DNA of 42,569 bases from Jatrophihabitans sp. (GTDB lineage: Bacteria; Actinomycetota; Actinomycetes; Mycobacteriales; Jatrophihabitantaceae), in contig JAICIE010000014.1 of NCBI GenBank assembly GCA_025924515.1, positions 1-42,569 of the forward strand. Reading direction: 5' to 3'. The position numbers and the translations under genes are program-made. Shown here piece by piece: positions 1 to 7,399 of the stretch. The stretch's first letter is position 1; each line of letters opens with the position of its first letter. The notes beneath the pieces are model-generated. The model worked only from the letters and a program-made list of their open reading frames with translations. It was not told the DNA's origin and did not search any database.

Positions 1-186
1 CGCCACCAGCTCCGCGTCAGACAGGCTTACGCCAATTCGCCGAAGCGCCAGGATGGCTAGTGGCTTGATGTCTTCTGCAGGCTTGCCAGTATGCTGGTCG
101 CGCACTTCTGCATCGACCTCGTTCAACCGCGAGGAGGCCTGATCGAAGATCGACTGCCCACCGCCAACGTTCATGCTAAACACCAT
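1..186 (-). CDS. Hypothetical protein, N-terminal fragment (runs off left edge)
   Basis: An open minus-strand frame enters from the left edge with no stop for about 60 codons. It begins MVFSMNVGGG if the ATG at 186 is used, or MNVGGGQSIF from the ATG at 174. Neither start has a convincing ribosome binding site, and the frame stays open a little further upstream, so the start is uncertain. The translation has balanced protein-like composition (for example EDIKPLAILALRRIGVSL), with no signal peptide, membrane segment or recognisable motif. I do not recognise the family. Its C-terminus lies outside the window. It is the only coding-like frame here; the other frames are arginine-rich shadows. Confidence 0.45.
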   Translation of the reverse strand, partial: MVFSMNVGGGQSIFDQASSRLNEVDAEVRDQHTGKPAEDIKPLAILALRRIGVSLSDAELVA

Positions 187-775
187 CTGACCAGCATCGC
201 ACGGTGACGCGCGGTCGCGTCGTCCGCACCAGGCAGGCGCTTCCGTTTCAACCCCTGACCTTTCGTCTCATCGGTCAGCCGACGCCAGCTTCGTCGAGGC
301 CCCGTCGCCCGACCCGCCGGCGCCGATATGCCACCCGCGGACGCATGTCGAAGCCCCGCTCGGCAAGCTGTGCTTCGAGTACCGGCGGCCGATCGCGACC
401 GGCGACCAGGGCCCGCCGAGCGTGACGCGATCCGGGCCACCGGGTATCCGTCGTGGTGGTGGGACGGAGCTACGGAGCCAGCGAAAGAGCCGCCCGAGAA
501 GCCTTCCAGATCAGTGTCTGGTGGCTGGCGCGAACGCCACCGCCGCGGCATGGCACGGAGCTAAATAGAAGCCGGCGACGCCCCCAGCGTGGCCCTGGTC
601 CAAGGCGCCTCGATCGACACGGCGCGAATCACGACGCTGTGGTGTCGAAGGTCCCTTGACACTGACGCGAAAAGCGCGACATCGTTCAGCAATCCGCCGC
701 GGAACACAGCTCGGGGACGGCTCCTGAACAAAGGAGGGCCGTCCACGCTACGACACTACTTGTTTTGGGGCACTT
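187..775. other. Intergenic stretch, possibly with a decayed gene
   Basis: No intact gene is supported. Around 344-427 the plus strand reads HVEAPLGKLCFEYRRPIATGDQ, which has the flavour of small proteins with a Cys-containing turn followed by an 'I..GDQG' motif. The frame soon becomes Arg/Pro-rich and reaches no plausible start. It may be the relic of a small gene. The other long frames look like GC-rich shadows. Confidence 0.3.
715..744 (+). promoter_or_regulatory. Hairpin enclosing an AGGAGG sequence upstream of the secreted-protein gene
   Basis: GGACGGCTCCT (715-725) pairs with AGGAG (732-736) and CCGTCC (739-744), leaving a two-base GG bulge and a GAACAA loop. The right arm contains AAAGGAGG, the best ribosome-binding-like sequence in the area. 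It lies about 38 bases before the ATG at 776, and no in-frame start codon follows it at normal spacing. No T-run follows, so a simple intrinsic terminator is not favoured. It could be a leader structure or a relic of an upstream gene end. Confidence 0.35.
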
Positions 776-1270
776 ATGCGCATTCGAGTGTTAGTTCGCG
801 TCAGCACCGTCCTGGCGACGGCAGCGACCGCTGCGGTCATTACCGTTAGCTCTTCGTCGCAGGCGAGCGCCACGACCGGTCCAGACCTGTCCATGACCGG
901 GTCCGTTGTGTCTGGGGTGAAGTCGGTCGAGGGGGGCACGGGGCAGCAGCTCGCAATGTCTTTCGTCGTCAAAAACAACAGCAGTTCCCAGAGCGCGGAC
1001 ATCTCATTCAACTTCACGTTCGGCCACGCCAACGTTCAGGGCTACATCTGTCCGCTGGTATCCAACCACTTCGATATCAATCCTGATGGTTCATCGTGTG
1101 AGCCTGGGACGCTCGGCGCAGGCAAGAGCTCTGGGGCGTCCGTAATCGTCGTCGCTCCGTCAGGCGTCTCCTCGACGTCGGTTAAGGCCTGCGCACAGAA
1201 CCTCAGCGGTGCCATCGACCCTGTGTCGTCGAACAACTGCAAGACCCTCACTGTGGCCGTGGTCGTCTAG
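776..1270 (+). CDS. Small secreted protein with a CARDB/DUF11-like domain
   Basis: A 164-residue protein with a clear Sec signal peptide: MRIRVLVR, a hydrophobic Ala/Val stretch to about residue 25, and an Ala-x-Ala-type cleavage region near SQASA. The mature part is Ser/Thr/Gly/Val-rich and beta-strand-like, with phrases such as GQQLAMSFVVKNNSSSQSADISF that resemble CARDB/DUF11 Ig-like modules. Four cysteines (in YICPLV, SSCEPG, KACAQN and NNCKTL) could form two disulfides after export. The ATG at 776 is chosen because the signal peptide starts there. A GGGG sits six bases upstream, and a stronger AGGAGG is too far away and lies in a hairpin. The gene stands alone, with a hairpin after it. 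Role unknown; an extracellular structural or binding role is inferred. Confidence 0.75.
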   Translation: MRIRVLVRVSTVLATAATAAVITVSSSSQASATTGPDLSMTGSVVSGVKSVEGGTGQQLAMSFVVKNNSSSQSADISFNFTFGHANVQGYICPLVSNHFDINPDGSSCEPGTLGAGKSSGASVIVVAPSGVSSTSVKACAQNLSGAIDPVSSNNCKTLTVAVVV

Positions 1271-1338
1271 CGGGTATGCGACACAGACGAACTATGGAAC
1301 GTTCCCGCAACTGCGGCTTCGATCGCCAACAGGGTACG

Positions 1339-1360
1339 ACGGCTAACCGCGTTTAGCCGT
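1339..1360 (+). terminator. Probable intrinsic terminator hairpin
   Basis: ACGGCTAA (1339-1346), six-base loop, TTAGCCGT (1353-1360): an 8-bp perfect stem 69 bases after the stop codon of the secreted-protein gene. No strong T-run follows, which is common in high-GC actinobacteria. Confidence 0.45.
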
Positions 1361-1489
1361 GAATGGCTTCAGTTCCGTTCGGCCAGCCCAGCGAAATGAT
1401 TACATGGCCAGCTATGCGGATAGAGACTGGCGTATCGCATCAGCGCTTGTACTCACTGCGCCGTTCGCTCCTCCGAGCAGTCGGCGAGC

Positions 1490-1807
1490 GCGACTCCCGC
1501 GCCGACGACCGGTGTAGGTTGTGCTCCGACCGGCACCGGCGAGATCACGGTGTGGACGGACGCCCTGCCTGCGACCCGACATCGGTCGAGATCCGCGACG
1601 TTCACTCGGGCCAATCGTGGACTTTCCACAATTCGGATTTCGGCAAGCCCCTTGAGGTCGCCGTAGACAATTCTCGACGCGGATCAGGACTACAGCCTCG
1701 AGCTGCGGGTCAGCGACCCGACAGGCATAAGCGGCTGGTCGACGGCGTGCGACCCGGTCTTGCCGCGTCCGATCGTCGGAAACTTGGTGCTGAACCCGAC
1801 GGCATAG
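1490..1807 (+). pseudogene. Decayed gene for a secreted beta-sandwich (Fn3/LamG-type) protein
   Basis: Protein-like segments appear in different plus-strand frames. One piece near 1511 reads GVGCAPTGTGEITVWTDAL. A later piece from about 1675 reads DADQDYSLELRVSDPTGISG, followed by WSTACDPVLPRP, ending at a TAG at 1805-1807. The pattern 'Y.L..RV.DP.G.S.WS..C.' is typical of the Fn3-like repeats between LamG domains in actinobacterial exported proteins. No single frame joins the pieces and no signal peptide is left. I read it as a frameshifted fragment. Confidence 0.45.
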
Positions 1808-2144
1808 CAATCCCTGGCCTACTGGCAGAGTCTGCATGGAACACTGACTCGAGCCTTCGGTGGCAGCCCCGACACGGGGCGGTAGATACTCAAGCAAGGT
1901 CGCTCCCTGCCCGCGTCGCATCGCCGGTGGACCCACTTCACCCGACCCAATCGGGCTCTTCCGTTTGACGGTGTAGGTCTCGGCGCGTTCGGTGCCGGCG
2001 TGAGGGTCGAGGTCTTTCCGAGGCTGGAGGTTCCGACGCCGACCAGCGGGAAGACCTCGACGTGCGTGACGCTACCTTCGTGCGCGTCTGATCTGGGCGC
2101 GTTCTGCCGCCTCGACCAGCTCGGGTTGGAGGTGGTCGGTCAAC

Positions 2145-2362
2145 CGCTCGAGCCAGATCGCGCGGTGCTGACGCACACTGAACCGACGAGCCGCCGAGGT
2201 GCTTGCCCACTTCGCCCGAGCGGGCACCTCGAACCGCCCAACCGAGGCGGTCAACGGACGGCTGGAACACCTGCGCGGCGCCGCCGTCGGATTCCGCAAC
2301 CTCACCAACTACATCGCAACTTCACTACTCGAGACCGGCGGATTCAGGCCACGACTACACCC
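2145..2362 (+). pseudogene. ISL3-family transposase, C-terminal remnant
   Basis: The plus-strand frame reads SSQIARC, a stop (TGA), then RTLNRRAAEVLAHFARAGTS, NRPTEAVNGRLEHLRGAAVG and FRNLTNYIATSLLETGGFRP. This matches the conserved end of ISL3 transposases, where 'GTSNGPTEAINGRLEHLRG.A.GFRN.TNY' surrounds the last catalytic Glu (in PTEA). Everything upstream of about 2145 is missing, one in-frame stop is present, and the natural C-terminus is replaced by the 3' end of the integrase remnant on the other strand. I found no terminal inverted repeats. It is a dead insertion-sequence scar. Confidence 0.75.
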
Positions 2363-2527
2363 CTCGAATCGGATGAGCCCCAATCGCTCGGCGACGGCAT
2401 GTAGATCGTCGTCGAAGAGGTCGGCGTATCGGTCGTGCGTGATCGCGGCCGATCAGTGGCCGAGCATGCGCTGGACGGCCTCGACGCTCGCGCCGGCGCT
2501 GACCGCGAGGCTCGCCGCCGTGTGGCA
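2360..2527 (-). pseudogene. Tyrosine recombinase (phage-type integrase), C-terminal remnant
   Basis: On the minus strand one frame reads HTAASLAVSAGASVEAVQRM, LGH, a stop (TGA at 2453-2455), then SAAITHDRYADLFDDDLHAV and AERLGLIRFEG. This is the conserved end of actinobacterial tyrosine recombinases: the H of the R-H-R-Y box, the 'LGH.SAA.T.D.YA.L' helix, and the Tyr nucleophile in DRYADLF. The Arg box and the catalytic core are gone. The remnant starts immediately after the zwf stop codon and runs into an ISL3 fragment at about 2360. It marks a past integration event; no att repeat could be identified. Confidence 0.8.
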
Positions 2528-4042
2528 TCAGCGTCCCGAGTGCCGCCAACGTCGCCAATCGACTGATATCAGCTCCTTCGCCTCACGGGGACCCCAGGTG
2601 CCAGCCTGGTACAGCGGGATGGGTTCGGCGGATCGGGCCCAGTGCGCGATGACCGGGTCTACGATGCGCCAGGACCGGCCGACCTCGTCTGCGCGGATGA
2701 ATAGGGTTGGGTCGCCGACGAGCGCGTCGAAGATCACCCGTTCGTAGGCCTCTGCGTGATCCGGTGCGGCTCCTTCGCGGTAGGCGAAGTCCATCGACGC
2801 CTTGCGGATGGCGAATGACCGGCCGGGCGTCTTGGCACCGAAGCGGATGCTCAGTCCCTCGCTGGGTGCGACCTGCAGCAGCAACGCGTCGGGTTCAAGG
2901 TCTGTGCTCGGGAACAGCGGCAGCTGCGGGGGCCGCTGGAACTCGATGGCCACCTCGGTGATGCGCTGCGGCAGCCGCTTGCCGGTGCGGACGTAGACGG
3001 GGACTCCCGCCCACCGCCAGTTGTCGATATGCAGGCGAAGGGCGACGAACGTTTCGACCGACGACACCGGGTCCACCCCGGGTTCTTCGCGGTAGCCGGG
3101 CAACGGTTGCTCGCGGGTGCCGCCACGTGCGTACTGACCGCGTACAGCGCGCCGCGCTACATCTTCTTCGTCCTTAAAGGGACGGATCGCGCGCAGCAGC
3201 TTGAGCTTCTCGTCGCGTATCGCCTCGGGATGAAACGATGTGGGTGGTTCCATGAGGAACAGGGACAGCACCTGCAGGACGTGGTTCTGCACGATGTCGC
3301 GCATAGCGCCGGCCGTTTCGTAGAACCCGCCCCGGTTCTCCACACCGATCGACTCAGCGACGGTGATCTGCACGTTGTCCACCCAGGTGCGGTTCCAGAT
3401 CGGCTCGAAGATTGCGTTGGCGAACCGCACGGCGAGCAGGTTCTGAACGGTCTCCTTGGCGAGGTAGTGGTCGATGCGGAAGACCTGCTCCTCGGCGAAC
3501 ACCGAAGAGATGTCGCCGTACAGCCGCCTGGCGCTCTCCTCGTCCCATCCGAACGGCTTCTCGATCACCAGCCGGACGAACCCGCCGGTGGGGGACTTGT
3601 CCAACCCGGCGGCGCCGAGACGCACGGCTATGGGACCGAACAGATGCTGGGGCGTGGCCAGGTAGTAGACGCGGTTGCCCGCGGTGCCGTAGGTCTCGTC
3701 GATTTGTCGGAGCAGTTCGTCCAACGCCGTAAAGGTCGCCGGATCGTCGTAAGCTCCCGCCACATACCGTGCCCCGGCAATCAACCGTTCGACACTGGGC
3801 GCGGACGACGACATCGTTTTCCGGCAGCGAGCTCGGAAATCGTCGTCGCTCAGCTGCGTGCGGGCCACGCCCACCAGGACGAGCTCGCGCGGCAAGACCT
3901 CCTCCGCGGCCAGCTGAGCGAGGGCCGGGAGCAGTTTGCGCTCCGTGAGATCCCCCGAGGCGCCGAAGATCACCAACGCGCACGGCGGAGTCCGGTCGGG
4001 ACCGGCTGCGGTCGGCGGAGGTTGGACCTCGGGCATCGCCAC
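2528..4042 (-). CDS. zwf: Glucose-6-phosphate 1-dehydrogenase
   Basis: Oxidises glucose 6-phosphate to 6-phosphogluconolactone with NADP(+), the entry step of the oxidative pentose-phosphate pathway (cytoplasm). The 504-residue length is normal for the family. The N-terminal nucleotide-binding motif GASGDLTERKL is at residues 27-37, EKPFG at 161-165, and the active-site signature RIDHYLAKE at 189-197. The C-terminus ends in the usual GTWGP...RRW region. The first possible start is a GTG at 4042; an ATG two codons later (4036) is equally plausible. It is the last gene of a compact minus-strand operon, eight bases after a small conserved gene and downstream of a redox-type two-component pair, so NADPH supply may be co-regulated with that system. 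An integrase remnant abuts its stop codon. Confidence 0.95.
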   Translation of the reverse strand: MAMPEVQPPPTAAGPDRTPPCALVIFGASGDLTERKLLPALAQLAAEEVLPRELVLVGVARTQLSDDDFRARCRKTMSSSAPSVERLIAGARYVAGAYDDPATFTALDELLRQIDETYGTAGNRVYYLATPQHLFGPIAVRLGAAGLDKSPTGGFVRLVIEKPFGWDEESARRLYGDISSVFAEEQVFRIDHYLAKETVQNLLAVRFANAIFEPIWNRTWVDNVQITVAESIGVENRGGFYETAGAMRDIVQNHVLQVLSLFLMEPPTSFHPEAIRDEKLKLLRAIRPFKDEEDVARRAVRGQYARGGTREQPLPGYREEPGVDPVSSVETFVALRLHIDNWRWAGVPVYVRTGKRLPQRITEVAIEFQRPPQLPLFPSTDLEPDALLLQVAPSEGLSIRFGAKTPGRSFAIRKASMDFAYREGAAPDHAEAYERVIFDALVGDPTLFIRADEVGRSWRIVDPVIAHWARSAEPIPLYQAGTWGPREAKELISVDWRRWRHSGR

Positions 4043-4050
4043 CGTCCGGC

Positions 4051-4335
4051 CTAGGACCGCACCGGCAGAGGATGGTCGCTGACGGGTGTGATCTTGGCTC
4101 TACACGTCTTCATCCCCGGCAGGAGGAATAGATTCAGCGACTCGAGATCCGAGGCCTCAACTATCAGGTAGATTACATGCTCCATGAAGGCGCCGTACAT
4201 CGCGACGAGCCGCACCCCGTCCACGGACGAGTCATGCAAAGAAGTTGATCCGCCATGCCCGTACGGGCAGTTTTCAGGTTCGTGTACTTGCTCCACATGG
4301 AACAGCACCACGTCCTCCTTCAGCCTCGGTGGCAT
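4051..4335 (-). CDS. Conserved small protein, DUF3303-like
   Basis: A 94-residue soluble protein of unknown function. Visible features are a cysteine in the motif HEPENCPYGHGG (near residues 18-29), a hydrophobic middle (GAFMEHVIYLIVEASDLESL) and a C-terminal 'LLPGM..C.A.ITPVS' segment. The pattern recalls small ferredoxin-like (dimeric alpha/beta barrel) proteins annotated as DUF3303. There is no signal peptide or membrane helix. Its ATG directly follows the TAA stop of the histidine kinase (no intervening base), and zwf begins eight bases after its stop, so it is almost certainly co-translated with both. Position and size suggest an accessory role in the kinase/response-regulator system, but that is inference. 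Confidence 0.8.
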   Translation of the reverse strand: MPPRLKEDVVLFHVEQVHEPENCPYGHGGSTSLHDSSVDGVRLVAMYGAFMEHVIYLIVEASDLESLNLFLLPGMKTCRAKITPVSDHPLPVRS

Positions 4336-5739
4336 TTAACTTTCGGCGGATTGATTGTGGCTGACCGGAAGCCGCACCCTCAGGACGGTGCCCCCCGGAG
4401 CCGTATCGATCGAGATGGTCCCGCCGTGCCGCTGCACGACGATGCGTCGGGCGATGTCCAGGCCCAGACCAGTTCCCTTGCCGACGTCCTTCGTCGTGTA
4501 AAACGCCTCGAAGGCCCGGGCGGCGACTTCGGGGGACATTCCGGGCCCGGTGTCGGTGATGTCAACGGCGATTGTGTCCTGCTCGCAGGCTGTCCGAACC
4601 CGAAGGGTGCCGTGCCCGTCCATGGCGTCGACCGCGTTGTCGATGAGATTGGTCCACACCTGGTTCAGTTCGCCGGGATACGCGTGGATCTCCGGTACAT
4701 CCTGACCGTAGTCGCGAATGACGGTGATGCCTTGCCGGAGCTTGTGCCCGAGCATCACCAGGGTGCTCTCCAAACCCTCCGTCACATCCATGCGCTGCAT
4801 CGACGCGCGGTCCATCTGCGAATAGGAGCGGACCGCAGAGACCAGGGCAGCTATTCGACCCGTCGACTCCTTGATCTCCTCCAGCAACGTCGAGACAGCT
4901 ACCGTGCTAGCCACCCACTCCAGACCCGAGTCGAGCGCTTTCCCGCCATTGAGGATCTGCAGCGCCTTCTCACACCACTCGACGTCGATGCCGCCCGCCA
5001 CCAGTTGCGGCGTGATCGACCACTCGCCCTCCACGCCGTGGTCCACCAGCCAGGACGCGATCTCGTCCTCCTCCTCCGCAATGACCAGCGGATCCTCCAT
5101 GGTGCTGCGGCGTGTCGCCTCCTGCCGCAGCAGGTCGATAGCGGTGAATTGGTGCGGCGATATCTCCTCGTCGGCCAGTCCCGCGAGCGCGTGGAGCAGC
5201 GTTTCGCACGCCGTCCGCAAAGAGTCGACCGCGCGAGTCGCCGCAGCGGCCGGGTTGTTCAGCTCGTGCGCGAGGCCGGCGGCCAGCGTTCCCAGGGTGA
5301 TCAGCGATTGGCGTTGCCGCGCTGTCGCCTCGATGGACCTAGCGGTGCCGTACACCCCTTCGATGAGGTGGCCGGCAAGCGGCAGCCACTGGCCGATCAG
5401 GTCGCGCAGGGTACCCGCGGGCACGCGCAGCGCTCGACCTTCGGCGACTCCGCGCCCGGTCGCGAGATAGACGCCGTTCGGGTCCCAGGCGCGGAAGCCA
5501 CCCGCCCACCGACCGGGCTGATCCATCCTTCCGACGACGGCGTCCTCGCGACCGAAGTGGCGTAGCAGCGCGATACCGCCCTCGAGCAGCACCCACCAGT
5601 CGTCGGCGCTCGTACCCTCGTGGAACAGCTCGACGCCCGGCTCGATGGAAACCTCGGTCGCGGCTGCCAGCAGTTGCGCTAGCTGGACGTCGGAAAGCCC
5701 GGCGAACAGGTCCAGGCCGCGGATATCTTCGACGTCCAT
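4336..5739 (-). CDS. Sensor histidine kinase with N-terminal cyclic-nucleotide-binding-type domain
   Basis: A 467-residue cytoplasmic kinase. Residues about 9-125 form a cNMP-binding-type beta barrel (LDLFAGLSDVQLAQL, then PGVELFHEGTSADDWWVLLEGG). The usual phosphate-binding cassette Arg/Glu pattern is not obvious, so the ligand is unclear. The H-box GTLAAGLAHELNNPAAA places the phospho-accepting His near residue 158. The C-terminal ATPase has the N-box NLIDNAVDAM, G1 DTGPGM and G2 GKGTGLGLDIARRI. There are no membrane helices, so it should sense an intracellular signal. The ATG lies one base after the TGA of the upstream fused response regulator, indicating translational coupling and making that protein the likely phosphotransfer partner. 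Confidence 0.92.
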   Translation of the reverse strand: MDVEDIRGLDLFAGLSDVQLAQLLAAATEVSIEPGVELFHEGTSADDWWVLLEGGIALLRHFGREDAVVGRMDQPGRWAGGFRAWDPNGVYLATGRGVAEGRALRVPAGTLRDLIGQWLPLAGHLIEGVYGTARSIEATARQRQSLITLGTLAAGLAHELNNPAAAATRAVDSLRTACETLLHALAGLADEEISPHQFTAIDLLRQEATRRSTMEDPLVIAEEEDEIASWLVDHGVEGEWSITPQLVAGGIDVEWCEKALQILNGGKALDSGLEWVASTVAVSTLLEEIKESTGRIAALVSAVRSYSQMDRASMQRMDVTEGLESTLVMLGHKLRQGITVIRDYGQDVPEIHAYPGELNQVWTNLIDNAVDAMDGHGTLRVRTACEQDTIAVDITDTGPGMSPEVAARAFEAFYTTKDVGKGTGLGLDIARRIVVQRHGGTISIDTAPGGTVLRVRLPVSHNQSAES

Positions 5740-5740
5740 C

Positions 5741-7399
5741 TCAGATGGTGGCTAGGTATCGGTGTGTGAGGTATACGGCCATGGCGCCCTCGCCTACCGC
5801 GGAGGCGACGCGCTTCATCGAATCGAGCCGGACGTCGCCGGCCGCGAAGACACCGGGAACGCTGGACTCCAGACCGAAGGGCGCCCGGGTCAATGGCCAG
5901 CGGACGTCGTAGTGCGGGTTGAGCAAGTCGGGCCCGGTCACGATGAAGCCATTGCTGTCGCGCAGTACGTCGCGGCCCAGCCAATCGGTGCGCGGAGTCG
6001 CGCCGATGAAGATGAAGAGCCAACTCGCGGCCACCGTTTCGGTTACCCCCATCGCTCTGTCGATCAGGGAGACCCGCTCGAGATGGCCCTCCCCCTCCGC
6101 GGCGACGACCTCGGTGCCGTACCGCACGACGACGTTCGGCGTTGACGTGATCCGTTCGGTGAGGTAGCGCGACATCGACGCAGTGAGGGTTGCTCCTCTG
6201 ACGACGAGCACGACCCGCTTGGCATAGCGGGCGAGATTGAGGGCCGCCTGGCCGGCGGAATTGGCGGCGCCGACGATGTAGACCTCGTCGCCTTCGCACT
6301 GGCTGGCTTCGCTGGCGTTCGCGCCGTAGTAGATGCCGCGTCCGGTCAGGTCATCGACTCCCGGCGCTTGTAGGCGGCGGTATGACACGCCGGTGGCCAC
6401 GATCAGGGCCCTGGCCTCGACTTCCCCCGCCTCACCGAAGAGGACGGCGCGCACGGGCCCTCGGGCCTCGAATCCGGCTACTTCGCAGGGCAATACGATC
6501 TCCGCCCCGAACCTCGTGGCTTGAGCCGTCGCCCGGTGGACGAGGTCGGCGCCGCTCAGGCCCTTGGGGAATCCGAGATAATTCTCGATGGCTGCGCTTT
6601 GGCCGGCCTGCCCGCCCGGTGCCTCGCGTTCGACGATGACGGTGCTGAGTCCTTCGGAGGCGGCGTACACGGCAGCGGCGAGGCCGGCGGGACCGCCGCC
6701 GACGATGCAGACGTCATACAGCGGTCGGCCGGCTGTCGTGCGCAACCCAAGCCCGCGGGCGACCTCGAGCGGCGAAGGTGACCGGAGGACGGTGCCGTCC
6801 GGCAGCAGCATCAGCGGCAGTTCGGCAGCAGTCGCGCCGGCTAGTGACATCAGCCGTTCGGTCTCAGCGTCGCGTTCGACGTCGTACCACCGATAGGGGA
6901 CGTAGTTGCGGGTGAGGAACATCTTCAGTTCGTGGCTGTGCTCCGACCAGCGGTTGCCGATTATGCGGACCTCGGCCGCGTGATCTGGGTTGTTGCGCTG
7001 CCAGTCCTCGAGCAGGTCGTCGATGACCGGGTAGAGCCGCTCCTCGGGAGGGTCCCAGGGCTTGAGCAGGTAGTGGTCGAGCCCGATGTCGTTGATCGCC
7101 TTGATGGCGACGTCGGTATCGGCATATGCAGTGAGCAGCAGGTACTTGGCCGTGGGAGCGTGCGGCCGCGCCTGCTCCAGTAGCTCGATGCCGGTCATGT
7201 TCGGCATCCGTTGGTCGGCTGCGATCAGCGCGATCGGCTGGTCACGGAGCGCTAGCTTCGCCAGTGCGTCGAGCGCCTCCGCGCCGGACGAAACTCGGAC
7301 TATCCGGTAATCACGGGCATACCGACTGCGTAGGTCCCGGGCGATAGCGGCGGACACTGTCGGGTCGTCGTCCACGGTCATGATGGTCGGCTTGACCAC
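5741..7399 (-). CDS. Response regulator fused to glutaredoxin-like and thioredoxin-reductase-like FAD modules
   Basis: A 552-residue three-part fusion. Residues 5-130 are a receiver domain: acid pocket DDD (10-12), phospho-acceptor Asp62 in AADQRMPNMTG, Thr90, Lys113 in LLKPW. Residues about 143-220 resemble a glutaredoxin fold (RIIGNRWSEHSHELKMFLTR, then a probable cis-Pro195), but the CxxC position reads W-S-E-H-S. Residues 228-552 are a thioredoxin-reductase-like flavoprotein: GGGPAGL (234-240), GGQ (262-264), a second nucleotide-binding site VYIVGAANSAGQ, and a C-terminal GVFAAGDVR FAD motif. The thioredoxin-reductase CATC segment reads GANAS here (359-363), so redox-active cysteines are absent. 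I chose the GTG at 7399 because GGAAGGG precedes it; a longer frame to 7480 lacks that. First gene of the zwf operon. Annotated relatives are called fused response regulator/thioredoxin-disulfide reductase; actual chemistry uncertain. Confidence 0.92.
   Translation of the reverse strand: MVKPTIMTVDDDPTVSAAIARDLRSRYARDYRIVRVSSGAEALDALAKLALRDQPIALIAADQRMPNMTGIELLEQARPHAPTAKYLLLTAYADTDVAIKAINDIGLDHYLLKPWDPPEERLYPVIDDLLEDWQRNNPDHAAEVRIIGNRWSEHSHELKMFLTRNYVPYRWYDVERDAETERLMSLAGATAAELPLMLLPDGTVLRSPSPLEVARGLGLRTTAGRPLYDVCIVGGGPAGLAAAVYAASEGLSTVIVEREAPGGQAGQSAAIENYLGFPKGLSGADLVHRATAQATRFGAEIVLPCEVAGFEARGPVRAVLFGEAGEVEARALIVATGVSYRRLQAPGVDDLTGRGIYYGANASEASQCEGDEVYIVGAANSAGQAALNLARYAKRVVLVVRGATLTASMSRYLTERITSTPNVVVRYGTEVVAAEGEGHLERVSLIDRAMGVTETVAASWLFIFIGATPRTDWLGRDVLRDSNGFIVTGPDLLNPHYDVRWPLTRAPFGLESSVPGVFAAGDVRLDSMKRVASAVGEGAMAVYLTHRYLATI

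Noticed and set aside
3029-4054. A 341-codon plus-strand frame opposite zwf, and a similar 436-codon frame opposite the histidine kinase
   Set aside because: Both are antisense to unmistakable enzyme genes and show no domain motifs.
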